Of a stretch of 64,000 nt of DNA, positions 34,401 to 40,409 are shown piece after piece. Position numbers and translations under genes: made by a program. Under the pieces are notes generated by a model. The model saw only the letters and a program-made list of their open reading frames with translations. It had not been told where the DNA came from and did no database searches. Source of the stretch: Saussurea involucrata (taxonomy: Eukaryota > Streptophyta > Magnoliopsida > Asterales > Asteraceae); contig CM066326.1 of the NCBI GenBank assembly GCA_033807775.1, positions 95,148,873 through 95,212,872 on the forward strand, read 5' to 3'. Every line of letters starts with the position of its first letter. The first letter of the stretch is position 1.

Positions 34401-35143
34401 AAAGTAATTTGGTTGAATAAGTAAATAAGCAGTTTTAAATGAGTCAGGATGGAGTAACTTATCAAAAACAACTTATTTGCGGTGTGGAAAAGTCATAAGC
34501 CCTTTATTTTTTTCCAATCCAAACACTAAAAATAGCTTATTTGCGGTGTGGAAAAGCCATAAGCAAATAAGTCAAAAAACAATATGCAATCCCAAACACC
34601 TCCTAAGAGTGAATATATATATACATAATACATATAGGGAGACAATGTCAACACAAGGGCGACTTGGCATACTCAACTACTCAAGTATGATTTGGGTGTA
34701 AAATCACATGTGATTTGTCATATATATATATATATATACATGAAAAAGGGAGCAAACAAAACAGGAACAATTGGATGTAATCCATTGGTTCCGAAGGAAG
34801 AGATACTTGTTGACAGTTTAAATATGCGAAAAAATTATGGATATTAGCAAAAACAAATGTCAGAAAGATGAAAACCCCGTATCAATCTGGAAGAAGATAT
34901 GCAATTTTATGTGTTGTCAAAGTGTGTGTGTTTTATATGGTTGGAAAGGAACGCAGATGATAGAAGTTATGTAATTGAGCAAAAATTGAGAAATTAATAG
35001 AATAGTAGGAATGAAGAAGACAAACCGATTTTGATGGAAGTGACGCGAAGGCCACAAGCCTTGAGAACGACGCCAACGCTACTGGCGGTTACGCCCTTGC
35101 CAAGACCACTTACCACCCCTCCGGTCACCAGGACGTACTTCAT
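5044..35143 (-). CDS. CTP synthase (glutamine-hydrolysing), complete, 22 exons
   Basis: Converts UTP to CTP using ATP and glutamine-derived ammonia; cytosolic, last step of pyrimidine nucleotide synthesis. Exons in transcript order: 35143-35026, 34129-34050, 33579-33493, 33408-33358, 33265-33148, 33067-33011, 25147-25083, 24959-24876, 22514-22464, 22374-22312, 22232-22186, 21925-21856, 21783-21721, 20280-20191, 20093-20055, 18225-18076, 17722-17645, 17555-17470, 7452-7404, 7323-7243, 5747-5654, 5111-5044. They sum to 1689 nt: 562 residues plus TAA, the usual plant size, with all phases consistent. The synthetase domain has the P-loop GGVVSGLGKG (8-17). The glutaminase domain has GICLGMQ with nucleophile Cys398, and GVQFHPE with His525 and Glu527. 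All introns are GT-AG except intron 4 (GC-AG). Start ATG 35143-35141 opens the conserved MKYVLVTGG. Nothing in the coding sequence is broken; introns carry most of the TEs. Confidence 0.93.
9070..13833 (-). mobile_element. Copia element 1, complete in structure, innermost of the nest
   Basis: Two 135-bp LTRs (9070-9204 and 13699-13833) differ at only two positions, and a perfect 5-bp target duplication CTTAC lies at 9065-9069 and 13834-13838. The primer-binding site (13698-13687) directly abuts the 5' LTR and a polypurine tract lies at 9205-9220. Total 4764 bp. On the element's own strand the LTR begins TGTT and ends CT rather than the usual CA. It sits in the low-complexity interior of the hAT element. 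Confidence 0.93.
9217..13542 (-). pseudogene. Copia element 1 gag-pol, broken
   Basis: Order on the minus strand: gag from ATG 13542 (FGFTLSPNNYGYW), protease (DTGSSHHV, around 12430), pre-integrase zinc binding (HQRLGHPHPQ), integrase core to about 11450, proline/threonine-rich linker (11170-10780), reverse transcriptase (VYKLKWDQTGAIKRYKARLV; active site YVDDILL near 10180), and RNase H to 9217 (ARTKHVEVDFHIVRE). The frame is interrupted at several places, including near 13010, 12750, 12505, a stop at 11664-11666, and around 11550, 10335, 10030, 9600 and 9480. It cannot make a full polyprotein as it stands. Confidence 0.85.
14181..16016 (-). other. Interior of the LARD-like element, no pol
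   Basis: Between the polypurine tract and primer-binding site. Several short minus-strand frames (about 14210-14569, 14621-14992, 15072-15356, 15570-15773) have no recognisable gag, protease, reverse transcriptase or integrase motifs. It should depend on an autonomous relative for movement. Confidence 0.6.
17470..18225 (-). CDS. CTP synthase exons 16-18 (glutaminase domain, nucleophile Cys)
   Basis: Exon 16 (18225-18076) encodes VLIPGGFGDRGVKGM and YLGICLGMQ, the oxyanion strand and nucleophile elbow of class I glutamine amidotransferases. Exon 17 (17722-17645) encodes NPVVIFMPE. Exon 18 (17555-17470) encodes SRTHMGSTMRLGSRRT. Intron 16 carries a Stowaway MITE. Intron 18 is about 10 kb and holds the four-level transposon nest. 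Confidence 0.92.
17810..18049. mobile_element. Stowaway-type MITE in CTP synthase intron 16
   Basis: Ends read CTCCCTCCATCCCAAAATA and the inverse of CTCCTTCGGTCCCAAAATA, the familiar Stowaway/mariner terminus, with TA target duplications (17808-17809 and 18050-18051). Length 240 bp. Confidence 0.88.
18700..19045. repeat. Imperfect tandem array in CTP synthase intron 15
   Basis: About four units built from CATTTGCCTAAATCTCATATG, CATCGATGTTTTTCATTGG and GTGAATCCTAACTGATTCA blocks; some units lack the middle block, so unit length varies from about 60 to 100 bp. Further degenerate copies of the GTGAATCCTAA block continue to about 19170. Confidence 0.75.
19240..19765 (+). pseudogene. Copia reverse transcriptase/RNase H 3' fragment
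   Basis: Decayed but readable: a MRYLKG motif near 19275, TDANWAGD near 19340, and CDNQAAISIAKDL...RTEHIEIDRH near 19550-19640 are Copia RNase H signatures. The fragment ends in a polypurine tract (CGAGGGGGAGTG at about 19758). Several stops interrupt it. It lies in CTP synthase intron 15 in opposite orientation to the gene. Confidence 0.75.
20055..22514 (-). CDS. CTP synthase exons 9-15 (end of synthetase domain and linker)
   Basis: Seven small exons: 22514-22464 (ENTKQKLSQFCHV), 22374-22312 (NILNIHDVPNIWHVPLLL), 22232-22186, 21925-21856 (LQEWTNRAETFDNL), 21783-21721 (KIAMVGKYVGLTDSYLSVVK), 20280-20191 and 20093-20055. The KIAMVGKYV segment starts the glutamine amidotransferase half. Exon 12 must use the donor GTTAGT after 21856; the nearer GTTCTG would break the frame. 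Confidence 0.9.
20404..20850 (-). mobile_element. Non-autonomous Helitron in CTP synthase intron 13
   Basis: On the minus strand it starts TCTATACTATATTATAAAG at 20850 after a host A, and ends CTAG at 20404 before a host T. A GC-rich hairpin (CGCGC / GCGCG, 20417-20432) lies about 10 bases inside the 3' end. These are the standard Helitron terminal features. No coding capacity. Its 5' end resembles that of the larger Helitron at 35362. Confidence 0.85.
22790..23950 (+). mobile_element. Decayed Copia-type element, gag remnant between LTR-like segments
   Basis: Two similar segments (around 22830-22905 and 23845-23910), both containing GTATTTATAGG...TGCAAATCCAT or close variants, look like the R/U5 parts of a pair of degenerate LTRs. 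Between them, from about 22988, a frame beginning MSETRNTPADSS and including FNGRNFLEW resembles Copia gag but has stops. A Tourist MITE (23590-23832) is inserted in it. Confidence 0.5.
23590..23832. mobile_element. Tourist / PIF-Harbinger MITE in CTP synthase intron 8
   Basis: The termini GGGC(A/G)CGTTTGGTTT and their inverse are flanked by TTA on both sides (23587-23589 and 23833-23835), the Harbinger-type 3-bp duplication. Length 243 bp; the interior is also largely palindromic (GGAATGGATTGGAAT-like). Confidence 0.88.
23980..24870. other. Remainder of CTP synthase intron 8, no gene
   Basis: Contains a GC-richer patch with GCGGCAGG repeats (24015-24055) and AT-rich sequence. It shows no recognised coding motif; a decayed LTR is possible but not demonstrable. 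Confidence 0.35.
24876..25147 (-). CDS. CTP synthase exons 7-8
   Basis: Exon 7 (25147-25083) encodes GPDNFCLIHVSLVPVLGVVG and exon 8 (24959-24876) encodes KTKPTQHSVRELRALGLTPH, both conserved in the synthetase domain (KTKPTQ is part of the nucleotide site). They lie between the 7.9-kb intron 6 and the 2.4-kb intron 8, both full of transposon relics. Confidence 0.92.
25883..26246 (+). mobile_element. TRIM (miniature LTR retroelement) in CTP synthase intron 6
   Basis: Two LTRs of about 150 bp (25883-26032 and 26099-26246), both starting TGTAAGATCCCACATTGG and ending GGGATGTTACA. They enclose only 66 bp: a primer-binding site (TGGTATCAGAG, 26035-26045) and a purine-rich tract (CCAAGGAGGTAGA). 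Flanks AGAAA / AGAAC look like a 5-bp duplication with one change. It has no coding capacity. Confidence 0.85.
26247..26900 (-). pseudogene. Copia reverse transcriptase fragment
   Basis: Minus-strand pieces read CCLKKALYGLKQA (about 26840-26800), SLFLYHHDGSSAYLLSYVDDIVI (about 26735-26660, the RT active site) and QQVCLFMHDPPE (about 26310-26280), in Copia order but in different frames. An expanded CTTGGG hexamer array (about 26427-26462) encodes a Ser-Pro run in one frame. It is a heavily decayed element in the same orientation as CTP synthase. Confidence 0.7.
27124..27814. mobile_element. Second copy of the GAGGC-rich non-autonomous hAT family
   Basis: Ends CACAGTTTTAAAAAGC and the inverse of CATGGTTTTAAAAATC match the hAT at 8547-14120. 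Flanks AAGATAAT (27116-27123) and GAGATAAT (27815-27822) agree at 7 of 8 positions. GGCGAGG / CCTCGCC subterminal repeats and an AT-rich middle with TA/GT runs are shared with the other copy. No transposase. Confidence 0.75.
27853..28017. repeat. 165-bp direct repeat, left copy (contains truncated CTP synthase exon 6)
   Basis: Starts CTATGATTAAAACAT and ends GGGCATAGACT; identical at all but two positions to 32894-33058. The last 48 bases are the 3' part of CTP synthase exon 6 with its splice donor. The copy stops inside the exon where the Copia LTR begins. Confidence 0.9.
28515..29760 (+). pseudogene. Copia element 2 gag and protease, broken
   Basis: Gag starts at ATG 28515 (MTGEDKPSGSVPRVPEM) and contains LTDNKLNGSNFFEWS. 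A TAA at 28941-28943 interrupts it, and the same frame then continues through a Gly/Arg-rich segment near 29195-29250. A perfect 11-bp tandem duplication (29249-29259 and 29260-29270) shifts the frame just before the CCHC zinc knuckle (CYYCHELGHTKRTC, around 29314). The protease (DSGASDHM, about 29553) follows in the shifted frame, which changes again near 29628 and 29770. Confidence 0.8.
29765..32683 (+). CDS. Copia element 2 integrase-reverse transcriptase-RNase H, long open frame
   Basis: An unbroken frame of 972 codons, though without a native start, since it is the downstream part of a polyprotein. Order: pre-integrase zinc binding (HCRLGHPSLQNL...CESCQFAKH, about residues 57-88), integrase core (FELVHSDVWGP to about 310, with the D,D,E residues in place), linker, reverse transcriptase (CKWVFTVKVNPDG about 520; QLDVKNAFLHGDLHEEVYME; active site YVDDIVI about 662), and RNase H (TDADYNGDPTTRRS about 835; CDNEAAIHIANN...RTKHIEVDCHF). 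A one-base change near 32610 diverts the last 25 or so residues. The upstream gag/protease breaks make the element defective. Confidence 0.85.
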   Translation: MLKIVVSFFPDFCVFHDLSTKTIIGRGRESDGLYIFERPPSYSLTCSSSSSPFEVHCRLGHPSLQNLKKLCPEFSSLSSLQCESCQFAKHQRVHLSPRVCNKRASSPFELVHSDVWGPCPVTSKLGFKYFVTFVDDYSRTTWLYFMKNRSEVFTHFCSLYAEVKTQFKVSIQTLRSDNAKEYLSQTFQSYMLQNGILHESSCVDTPAQNGVAKQKNRHLLEVARALLFNMNVPKPFWADAVATACFLINRMPSVVLDGRSPFSVMFPTKSLFPIDPKIFGSTCFVRDTRPHITKLDPKSLKCVFLGYSRLQKGYKCFSPMLNRYIVSRDVTFHENTPFFPMSTPCNSRESDDLLVYTIHVPESPILSEPTQPQEPAKPPIVHVYSRRQHPTSDPDPIPSSSSSANPSTDDPLASSNPPPSDTQDPDLDVPIALRKGKRSCTYPIASVVSYDRLSSRSRSLVSTLDSVSVPKTVGEALAHSGWRDAMIDEINALEHNDTWHLVGLPAGKKAIGCKWVFTVKVNPDGSVARLKARLVAKGYAQTYGVDYYETFSPVAKVTSIRLFISLAATYDWALHQLDVKNAFLHGDLHEEVYMEQPPGFVAQGESGKVCRLRKSLYGLKQSPRAWFGRFNAVVTEFGLRRSSHDHSMFFHSSSSGCILLVVYVDDIVIIGSNKAGIKKLKDFLASRFQTKDLGPLKYFLGIEVSRTRKGICLSQRKYCLDVLNDSGMIEAKPCEAPMIPNMKLKADEGDLLEDPEKYRRIVGKLNYLTITRPDIAFLVSVVSQFMSSPRTPHWEAVKHILKYLKGAPGLGILYQNHGHHVIEGFTDADYNGDPTTRRSTTGYCVLVGGNLVSWRSKKQHVVSRSSAESEYRAMAQTTCELIWLRNLLGQLGFTQSKPMKLYCDNEAAIHIANNLVFHERTKHIEVDCHFTREKLEEGTISTSFVRTETNLLMSLPKPYLVRESLLFVTSWA
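32894..33058. repeat. 165-bp direct repeat, right copy (the functional exon 6 side)
   Basis: Begins immediately after the Copia LTR terminus (TTTACA, 32893) and runs into the intact exon 6 (33067-33011) of CTP synthase. Mate of 27853-28017. Confidence 0.9.
33011..35143 (-). CDS. CTP synthase exons 1-6 (synthetase domain, ATP/UTP site)
   Basis: Exon 1 carries the start and P-loop. Exon 2 encodes DPYLNTDAGTMSPFEHGEVF and exon 3 LDLGNYERFLDV. Exon 4 encodes KGDYLGKTVQ and ends CAG followed by GCAAGT, a GC donor. Exon 5 encodes PHITDAIKDWIE and IELGGTVG. Exon 6 encodes DIESMPFIEALRQL. All are signature stretches of the CTP synthase amidoligase domain. A partial second copy of exon 6 (about 27970-28017) lies downstream in intron 6 as part of a 165-bp duplication. 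It lacks its acceptor side, so it should be skipped in splicing. Confidence 0.92.
34296..34604. mobile_element. MITE in CTP synthase intron 1
   Basis: Terminal inverted repeats AGG(G/A)GGTGTTTGG(T/G)ATTGC at both ends of a 309-bp AT-rich unit containing repeated AAGTGCTTATCAACTT and CAACTTATTTGCGG blocks. The termini resemble hAT-type MITEs, but no clear 8-bp duplication is seen. Related GGGATTGCTTATTT sequence recurs near 36090 and 36325. Confidence 0.65.
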
Positions 35144-35361
35144 GTTTAACAAGGAAACACACACAGAAAAGGCGAGAGAGGAGGGTAAAGCGTCAAACTC
35201 ACTCCAGTCGCTGTCCACAACCACAAGAAACAAGGAGCAGGTTTAAACCCTCGCCCGTTGGAGACTTGGATTTTAGCCCACATATGGAATCAATAGTATG
35301 ATATCCCTATAAAAACTTGCAATTTCACAAAATTACCTTTTTATTTCTTTTCTTATCTATA
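35144..35361 (-). promoter_or_regulatory. CTP synthase 5' UTR and remaining proximal promoter
   Basis: Only 218 bp separate the CTP synthase ATG from the Helitron 5' end at 35362. On the minus strand it contains TTTTTATAGGG (a weak TATA-like element near 35310), GGGTTTAAACC and a pyrimidine-rich leader (CCCTCCTCTCTCGCC) just upstream of the ATG. An upstream in-frame extension of the start lacks an ATG and is not used. Confidence 0.5.
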
Positions 35362-36506
35362 TCTATACTATCTTATAATACATTTATGATTTAACCTCCA
35401 AAATCTTAAAAATAATCTTTTAAGTTTTATTTACAACCATTTAAAGCATAATTACTTAAAATTTATCGCTCTCTCACCGTCTCCCTATACCAACACTTAT
35501 CCCTCCAATAATATTTAAAGGATGATACTATTCCTACCCCTGCCTAATTCCCACCCCCTGCCATTTTGGTCGGCCACCCTCCCTCTTACAAACAAATTGT
35601 AATTTTAAATATTTACATTTTACCCCCTTATACTTAATTAATTAATTTACTTTATACCTTTTACTTTTTTAATTTTCATTTTATACATTTATCATATTAA
35701 CACATAAAATCGTATATTAGCTAAAATACGTTAAAAATACGTTTTAATTTTAACAAATTACACCATTATAATTGTTTCTTCGATACGTTCGAAATAAGCC
35801 CAATATTGAATTTTTTTGATTTAATTATTTTATTATATATTATATATACTACATAAAAATATTTTTTATATTTACAATTCATACTCTTATTAATTATTTA
35901 ATTTATGGTACATTTCTTACCATTCTAACTCATTAAGTTAAAAATTTATACATAACTTTACTGTAATAGCTTTTAGGAGAGCTTTTTTGTCTCATAAAAG
36001 TGTTATATTGTTTTATAAGTAAAATATTTATCTTGTAAAATATTTTCTCTCTAAAAATGTTAAAATTTACCATTTTGCATTTTAAGGGGTATTTGGGATT
36101 GCTTATTTGACCAAAAAGTACATCATTTAAAAATTAATATTTATTAATAATAATAGTTAGTAAATAATAATAAGGGGCAATATTGGGCTCATTTTGAAAC
36201 AATACAATTAAATCAAAAAATAAGAAGGTATCGACGAATAATAATATAATTACATCAAAAAATAACGTAAACGTATGACATATAGTAAACAATACGTTTT
36301 AACATATCACATTAAATGGTATCTGGGATTGCTTATTTAAAACAACTTATGCTTATTTTTAAAAATGTCTATTAACTTATGTCGTGTTAATAACGAGTTG
36401 GGCGTAAAAATACGTTTTATCTTGTGAAGTATTTTCTATCTAAAAAAATATGTTTTAACATATCACATTAACATACATAATTACGTAAAAATACGTTAAG
36501 GAATTC

Positions 36507-36598
36507 GATATATATATATATATATATATATCGGGTTGGCTCGGTTTGAGTTTTTTGCCTCGGGTTAGTGTTGTTGGGTTCAGTTTTTAAAAAAAACT

Positions 36599-36640
<42 letters not shown>

Positions 36641-36835
36641 AAATAATTTGATTTGAAATAAAGAAAAATTATTGATTTGAAATAAATAAAAGTTATTGAT
36701 TTGAAATAAAGTAAAAATAATTCATTATAAATCGAACGAATCGTTCATTCGATTTTCATCCATTTTCATTCTCTTCTTCTCTCACTCTCACTCTCTCCCT
36801 GTCTCACTCTAACTCTCCCCCTCTATATATCATTC

Positions 36836-36875
<40 letters not shown>
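36507..36875. repeat. TA microsatellites upstream of the MULE transposase
   Basis: Three (TA)n tracts (about 36509-36531, 36603-36637 and 36838-36872) separated by AT-rich sequence and a CTCTCACTCTCACTCTC pyrimidine run (36778-36822). They lie in the promoter/leader region of the transposase gene. Confidence 0.85.
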
Positions 36876-36886
<11 letters not shown>

Positions 36887-36900
36887 TATCAAAGTTGCAG

Positions 36901-38885
36901 ATGACAAACATGGGCGAAGATTTGACACGAACACCAGAATTTGTCACCGACCAGGTACAATATTATGATAACTAACATTTAGATTTATTAATACTTACGT
37001 GGACAAGTGAAAGTTATAACAAAATATAATAATTTCAGGTGTTCAGTTCTCGAGAAGAAATTATTGCATGGGTGCACAATGTGGGACGTTCGGTTGGTTG
37101 TGTTGTTATTACCAAAAGATCAAAGTCTTATCCAAATGACGTTGTTTATAAAGTCGTGTTTATGTGTGAACATGGTGGGGTTTACAAAAGTAAGAAAGCT
37201 TCTAGTCGTGATACTGGAACAAGAAAGTTTAATTGCCCATTTGAGTTGATAGCGCTACGTTCGGCTAAGCATAATTGGTGGACGTTGAGGGTTGTATGTG
37301 ATACACATAATCATGCCCTTGCACAACATATGGAGGGCCACGCATATGCAATGCGGCTAAACGAGGGTGAACTTCAACTAGTTGAAGATTTATCAGCCCA
37401 ACATGTCAAGCCACGATACATTTTATCCACGATAAAGGGTAGAAATGTGGAAAATGCATCTACGTCAAAAACAATATACAATGAAGTTCAAAAGATTAAG
37501 ACAAAAAACGATGCAGGAAGACCAAAAATGCAGGTTATTTTGTATTTTTTTAAGGAAAATACTTATGATTTTAAGACTCGTGTAAATGACGAAACAAACG
37601 AGTTGGAAGATTTATTCTTCATTCATCCAAAATCATTGGAGCTTTGGCGTGCATTCCCACAAGTGTTGGTCATCGATGCCACCTATAAAACAAATAGGTA
37701 CCATAATATGCATGTGTATTATATTAATGTTAATATTATTATTTTGTTTAATATTATTATTTTATTTATGATCCAGGTTCGACATGCCTCTTCTTGAGAT
37801 AGTTGGTGTAACATCAACCAACAAGACATTTTGCATAGCATTTGTTTTCATGCATCAAGAAAAGATATCAAATTATATTTGGGCGTTAGAATGTCTAAAG
37901 TCCAAAATATACGATAACCTTTACCCCGGTGTCATAGTCACAGACAGAGAGTTGACTTTGATTAATGCATGCGAAGTGGTATTTCCGGATGCCAAAATAT
38001 TGCTTTGTATATGGCACATCTACACCAATATTCTGAAACATTGTAAACCGAAGATACACGATACACAATCGTAGAATTCTTTTTATCATGCATGGATGCA
38101 GTTACTTGAATCTCCAAATCAAGAACTGTACACATACAATTTGGTACAACTTCAAGAAACGTCGCTCAATTATCCAGATATTCTTGATATAAGATAGTTT
38201 AACCATTATTACTAAAGATATTGATATATATATATATATATATATATTTGTTATATTTTTCAGGTGTTTTCGATTACATGAATAAGGTATGGTTGATGTC
38301 ATATAAGGAAATGTTTGTGTCTGCTTGGGTTGATCAATTTTTACATTTTGGAAATCACACAACAAATAGAGTTGAAAGCCAACATTCCAAATTAAAAAAA
38401 TATTTGGAGACCTCACAAGCAGACTTAGAATTTTTTTTATCTCATATTCATCAAGTAATTCAGTCATAAGACACATCGATCAAAGCAAGTTTTGAAACGA
38501 GTAAAAATAAAAGGAAACATCGATTTCAAAAACCACACTTTCAAAATTTGTGGGGCTTAGTTTCATTTTATGCACTTGATATGATTTACAAAGAATATAT
38601 GCGGTCTTTCGAGACTAACGTATTTTTGAAAATTGTGGTTGTATAATGCGAACAAGTCATGGATTACCATGTGCGCATGAACAAGCACTATATACATGTC
38701 AAGACGTATCCATTCCACTTGATGCGATCGACGTATTTTGGAAAAAACTTGATTTCTCACCATGTGCGTCCGCACAAGATGATGATATTCAATGTGACGA
38801 CGAAGTACATATGTTTAGAGAAAATTTTAATAAACAATCAATTTATTGTCGTAAAACCTTGCTAAAAAGGTTAAAAAAAATATAA
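36901..38885 (+). pseudogene. MULE transposase (FAR1-like DNA binding, MULE domain, SWIM zinc finger), broken
   Basis: Exons 36901-36954 (MTNMGEDLTRTPEFVTDQ), 37039-37697 and 37787 onwards, with GT-AG introns 36955-37038 and 37698-37786. The N-terminal part (FSSREEIIAWVHNVG, CDTHNHAL) is a FAR1/FHY3-like DNA-binding region. The MULE domain follows (QVLVIDATYKTN, LLEIVGVTSTNKTF, VIVTDRELTLINA, LLCIWHI with catalytic acidic residues visible). A stop at 38072-38074 interrupts it, and the frame then continues. After an AT-rich intron (to about 38263) comes NHTTNRVESQHSKLK. A stop at 38467 and a shift near 38620 precede the SWIM finger (CGCIMRTSHGLPCAHE, about 38632-38680). It resembles FHY3/FAR1-type transposases and is inactive as it stands. 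Confidence 0.8.
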
Positions 38886-38887
38886 TA

Positions 38888-39649
38888 ATGCCATCAAAAA
38901 CGTTGTTTGATGAACCCTCGGCTCATAGAACCACTCGTGGACGTCCTTCTCAAAAGAATCAAGCTCTACAGAAAAAGATTCCTGAAGACCCTCGTAGACG
39001 CAGTTGTTCTAATGCGCCGACATTTATCAACTCTGAAGGTTTTGCTCATCAAGAATCAGCGAGACATAGCTCCTACTTCCCACGACAACCCACCCCCCCA
39101 AATCCATATCTTAATCAAATCCCGAGTTTATTTCATCCATACATCACACAAATACAAGATGTATTGGGCGATGGAAATTGTGGATTTCGAGCCATATCTA
39201 CTTGTCTGGGTGGTCATGAAGACCAATGGGACAATATCCGCAGAGAGTTAATTGCTGAACTAACTGAGTATCAACCGTATTACTCTTATGTGTTTGGGAG
39301 CGACGAGTGGCCAAGAATTTACGAAGCGTTGAATTTTTTCCAGAAGGGCGTCTTTGCACCACCTATGAATTGGATCGTTATGCCTGAAATGGGAATTCTA
39401 GCTGCTTCAAAGTTCAATGTCATACTACATGTTCTCAATATGGCAGGTAATGTGACATACCTACCATTTAGGACACAACCGCCGTCACCATCCCAACACG
39501 TGTCAATTGCAATAGTGCATGTTAATGGTAATCATTACATAAAAGTGGTATTAAACGGAGAATACCCAATGCACACACTCACATGTACAGCATTGGACAC
39601 ATTGTCGATTTCCAGATGCAAGTACATGATTCGACCCATACAGACGTAG
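38888..39649 (+). CDS. OTU-type cysteine protease domain, probably once fused to the MULE transposase
   Basis: A 253-codon open frame beginning MPSKTLFDEPSAHRTTRGRP (a basic linker) and then a complete-looking OTU fold: catalytic DVLGDGNCGFRAIS (Asp and Cys, about residues 96-109), LRRE/LIAEL-type helix, and VHVNGNHYIKV with the catalytic His (about residue 218). It starts eight bases after the transposase frame runs into stops at an A8 homopolymer (about 38872-38880). A slip there probably separated what was one ORF. OTU proteases cleave ubiquitin or related conjugates; in this transposon its target is unknown. Confidence 0.7.
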   Translation: MPSKTLFDEPSAHRTTRGRPSQKNQALQKKIPEDPRRRSCSNAPTFINSEGFAHQESARHSSYFPRQPTPPNPYLNQIPSLFHPYITQIQDVLGDGNCGFRAISTCLGGHEDQWDNIRRELIAELTEYQPYYSYVFGSDEWPRIYEALNFFQKGVFAPPMNWIVMPEMGILAASKFNVILHVLNMAGNVTYLPFRTQPPSPSQHVSIAIVHVNGNHYIKVVLNGEYPMHTLTCTALDTLSISRCKYMIRPIQT

Positions 39650-40409
39650 ATTAGATATGTATAAAGAATATATAGAGCGTACTCGTACTCGTGAATATAT
39701 TGATTTAAATAAGTAATCAAAGTTGGAATTTGTTGGAATAAAAATTATTTTTTTAACGTATTTTAGTTAATATTGAGCTCATTTCAAAATAATATAATTA
39801 AATTAAAAAATAAGAAGGTATCGACGAATAACAATATAAAAAAATAACGTAAACGTATGACGCATAATAATATAATTAAATCAAAAAAATTCAATACTAG
39901 GCTCATTTCGAAGGTATCGACGAGACGATTATAATGACGTAATTTGTTTAAATTAAAAAGTCTTTTTTTAACGTATTTTAGTTAATATACGATTATATGT
40001 GTTAATATAATAAAAGTGTAAAATGAAAAATAAAAAACTAAAAAGTATAAAGTAAATTAATTAAGTAAGTATAGGGGGTAAATGTAAGTTTTAAATAAAA
40101 AAAATAAGTGTGTGAGGGAGGGGGTATACAAATGGTGGCAAGGGGTAGAGATAGAATTTCCCTTGATAAATACACTTTTGGAAAAGTTGTGCTCTTTTGT
40201 TTAAAGCAGAGCCACACATTATTTTGTCTGGTTTTTGATAAATACACTTTTGGAATATAAGTGCTCTTTTGTTAAAAGCAGACCCACGCATTATTTTGTC
40301 TGGTTTTTTTAAAAGCAGAGCCAGGCACGCTCTCAGTCATTCTTTTTTTAAAAGCAGAACCAGACATTCTTTTTTTAAAAGCAGAGAAACTCATGTGTTT
40401 GGGATATTA

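Larger units (their letters stand above)
35520..40162 (+). mobile_element. MULE with long TIRs inside the Helitron, encoding a transposase-OTU protein
   Basis: Inverted repeats of about 330 bp (about 35520-35850 and 39850-40162) share blocks such as ATTAATTTACTTTATAC, TATATTAACTAAAATACG and TTCGAAATGAGCC. Outer ends read GGATGATACTATTCCTACCCC (left, 21 bases, one in common with the flank) and the inverse of GGGAAATTCTATC (right). No clear 9-bp duplication is visible, so the boundaries are good to about 10 bp. The coding region lies at 36901-39649 on the plus strand. Confidence 0.75.

Noticed and set aside
35144..35233. N-terminal extension of CTP synthase upstream of MKYVLVTGG
   Set aside because: The extension is open but has no ATG, and CTP synthases conventionally begin at MKYVLVTGG.
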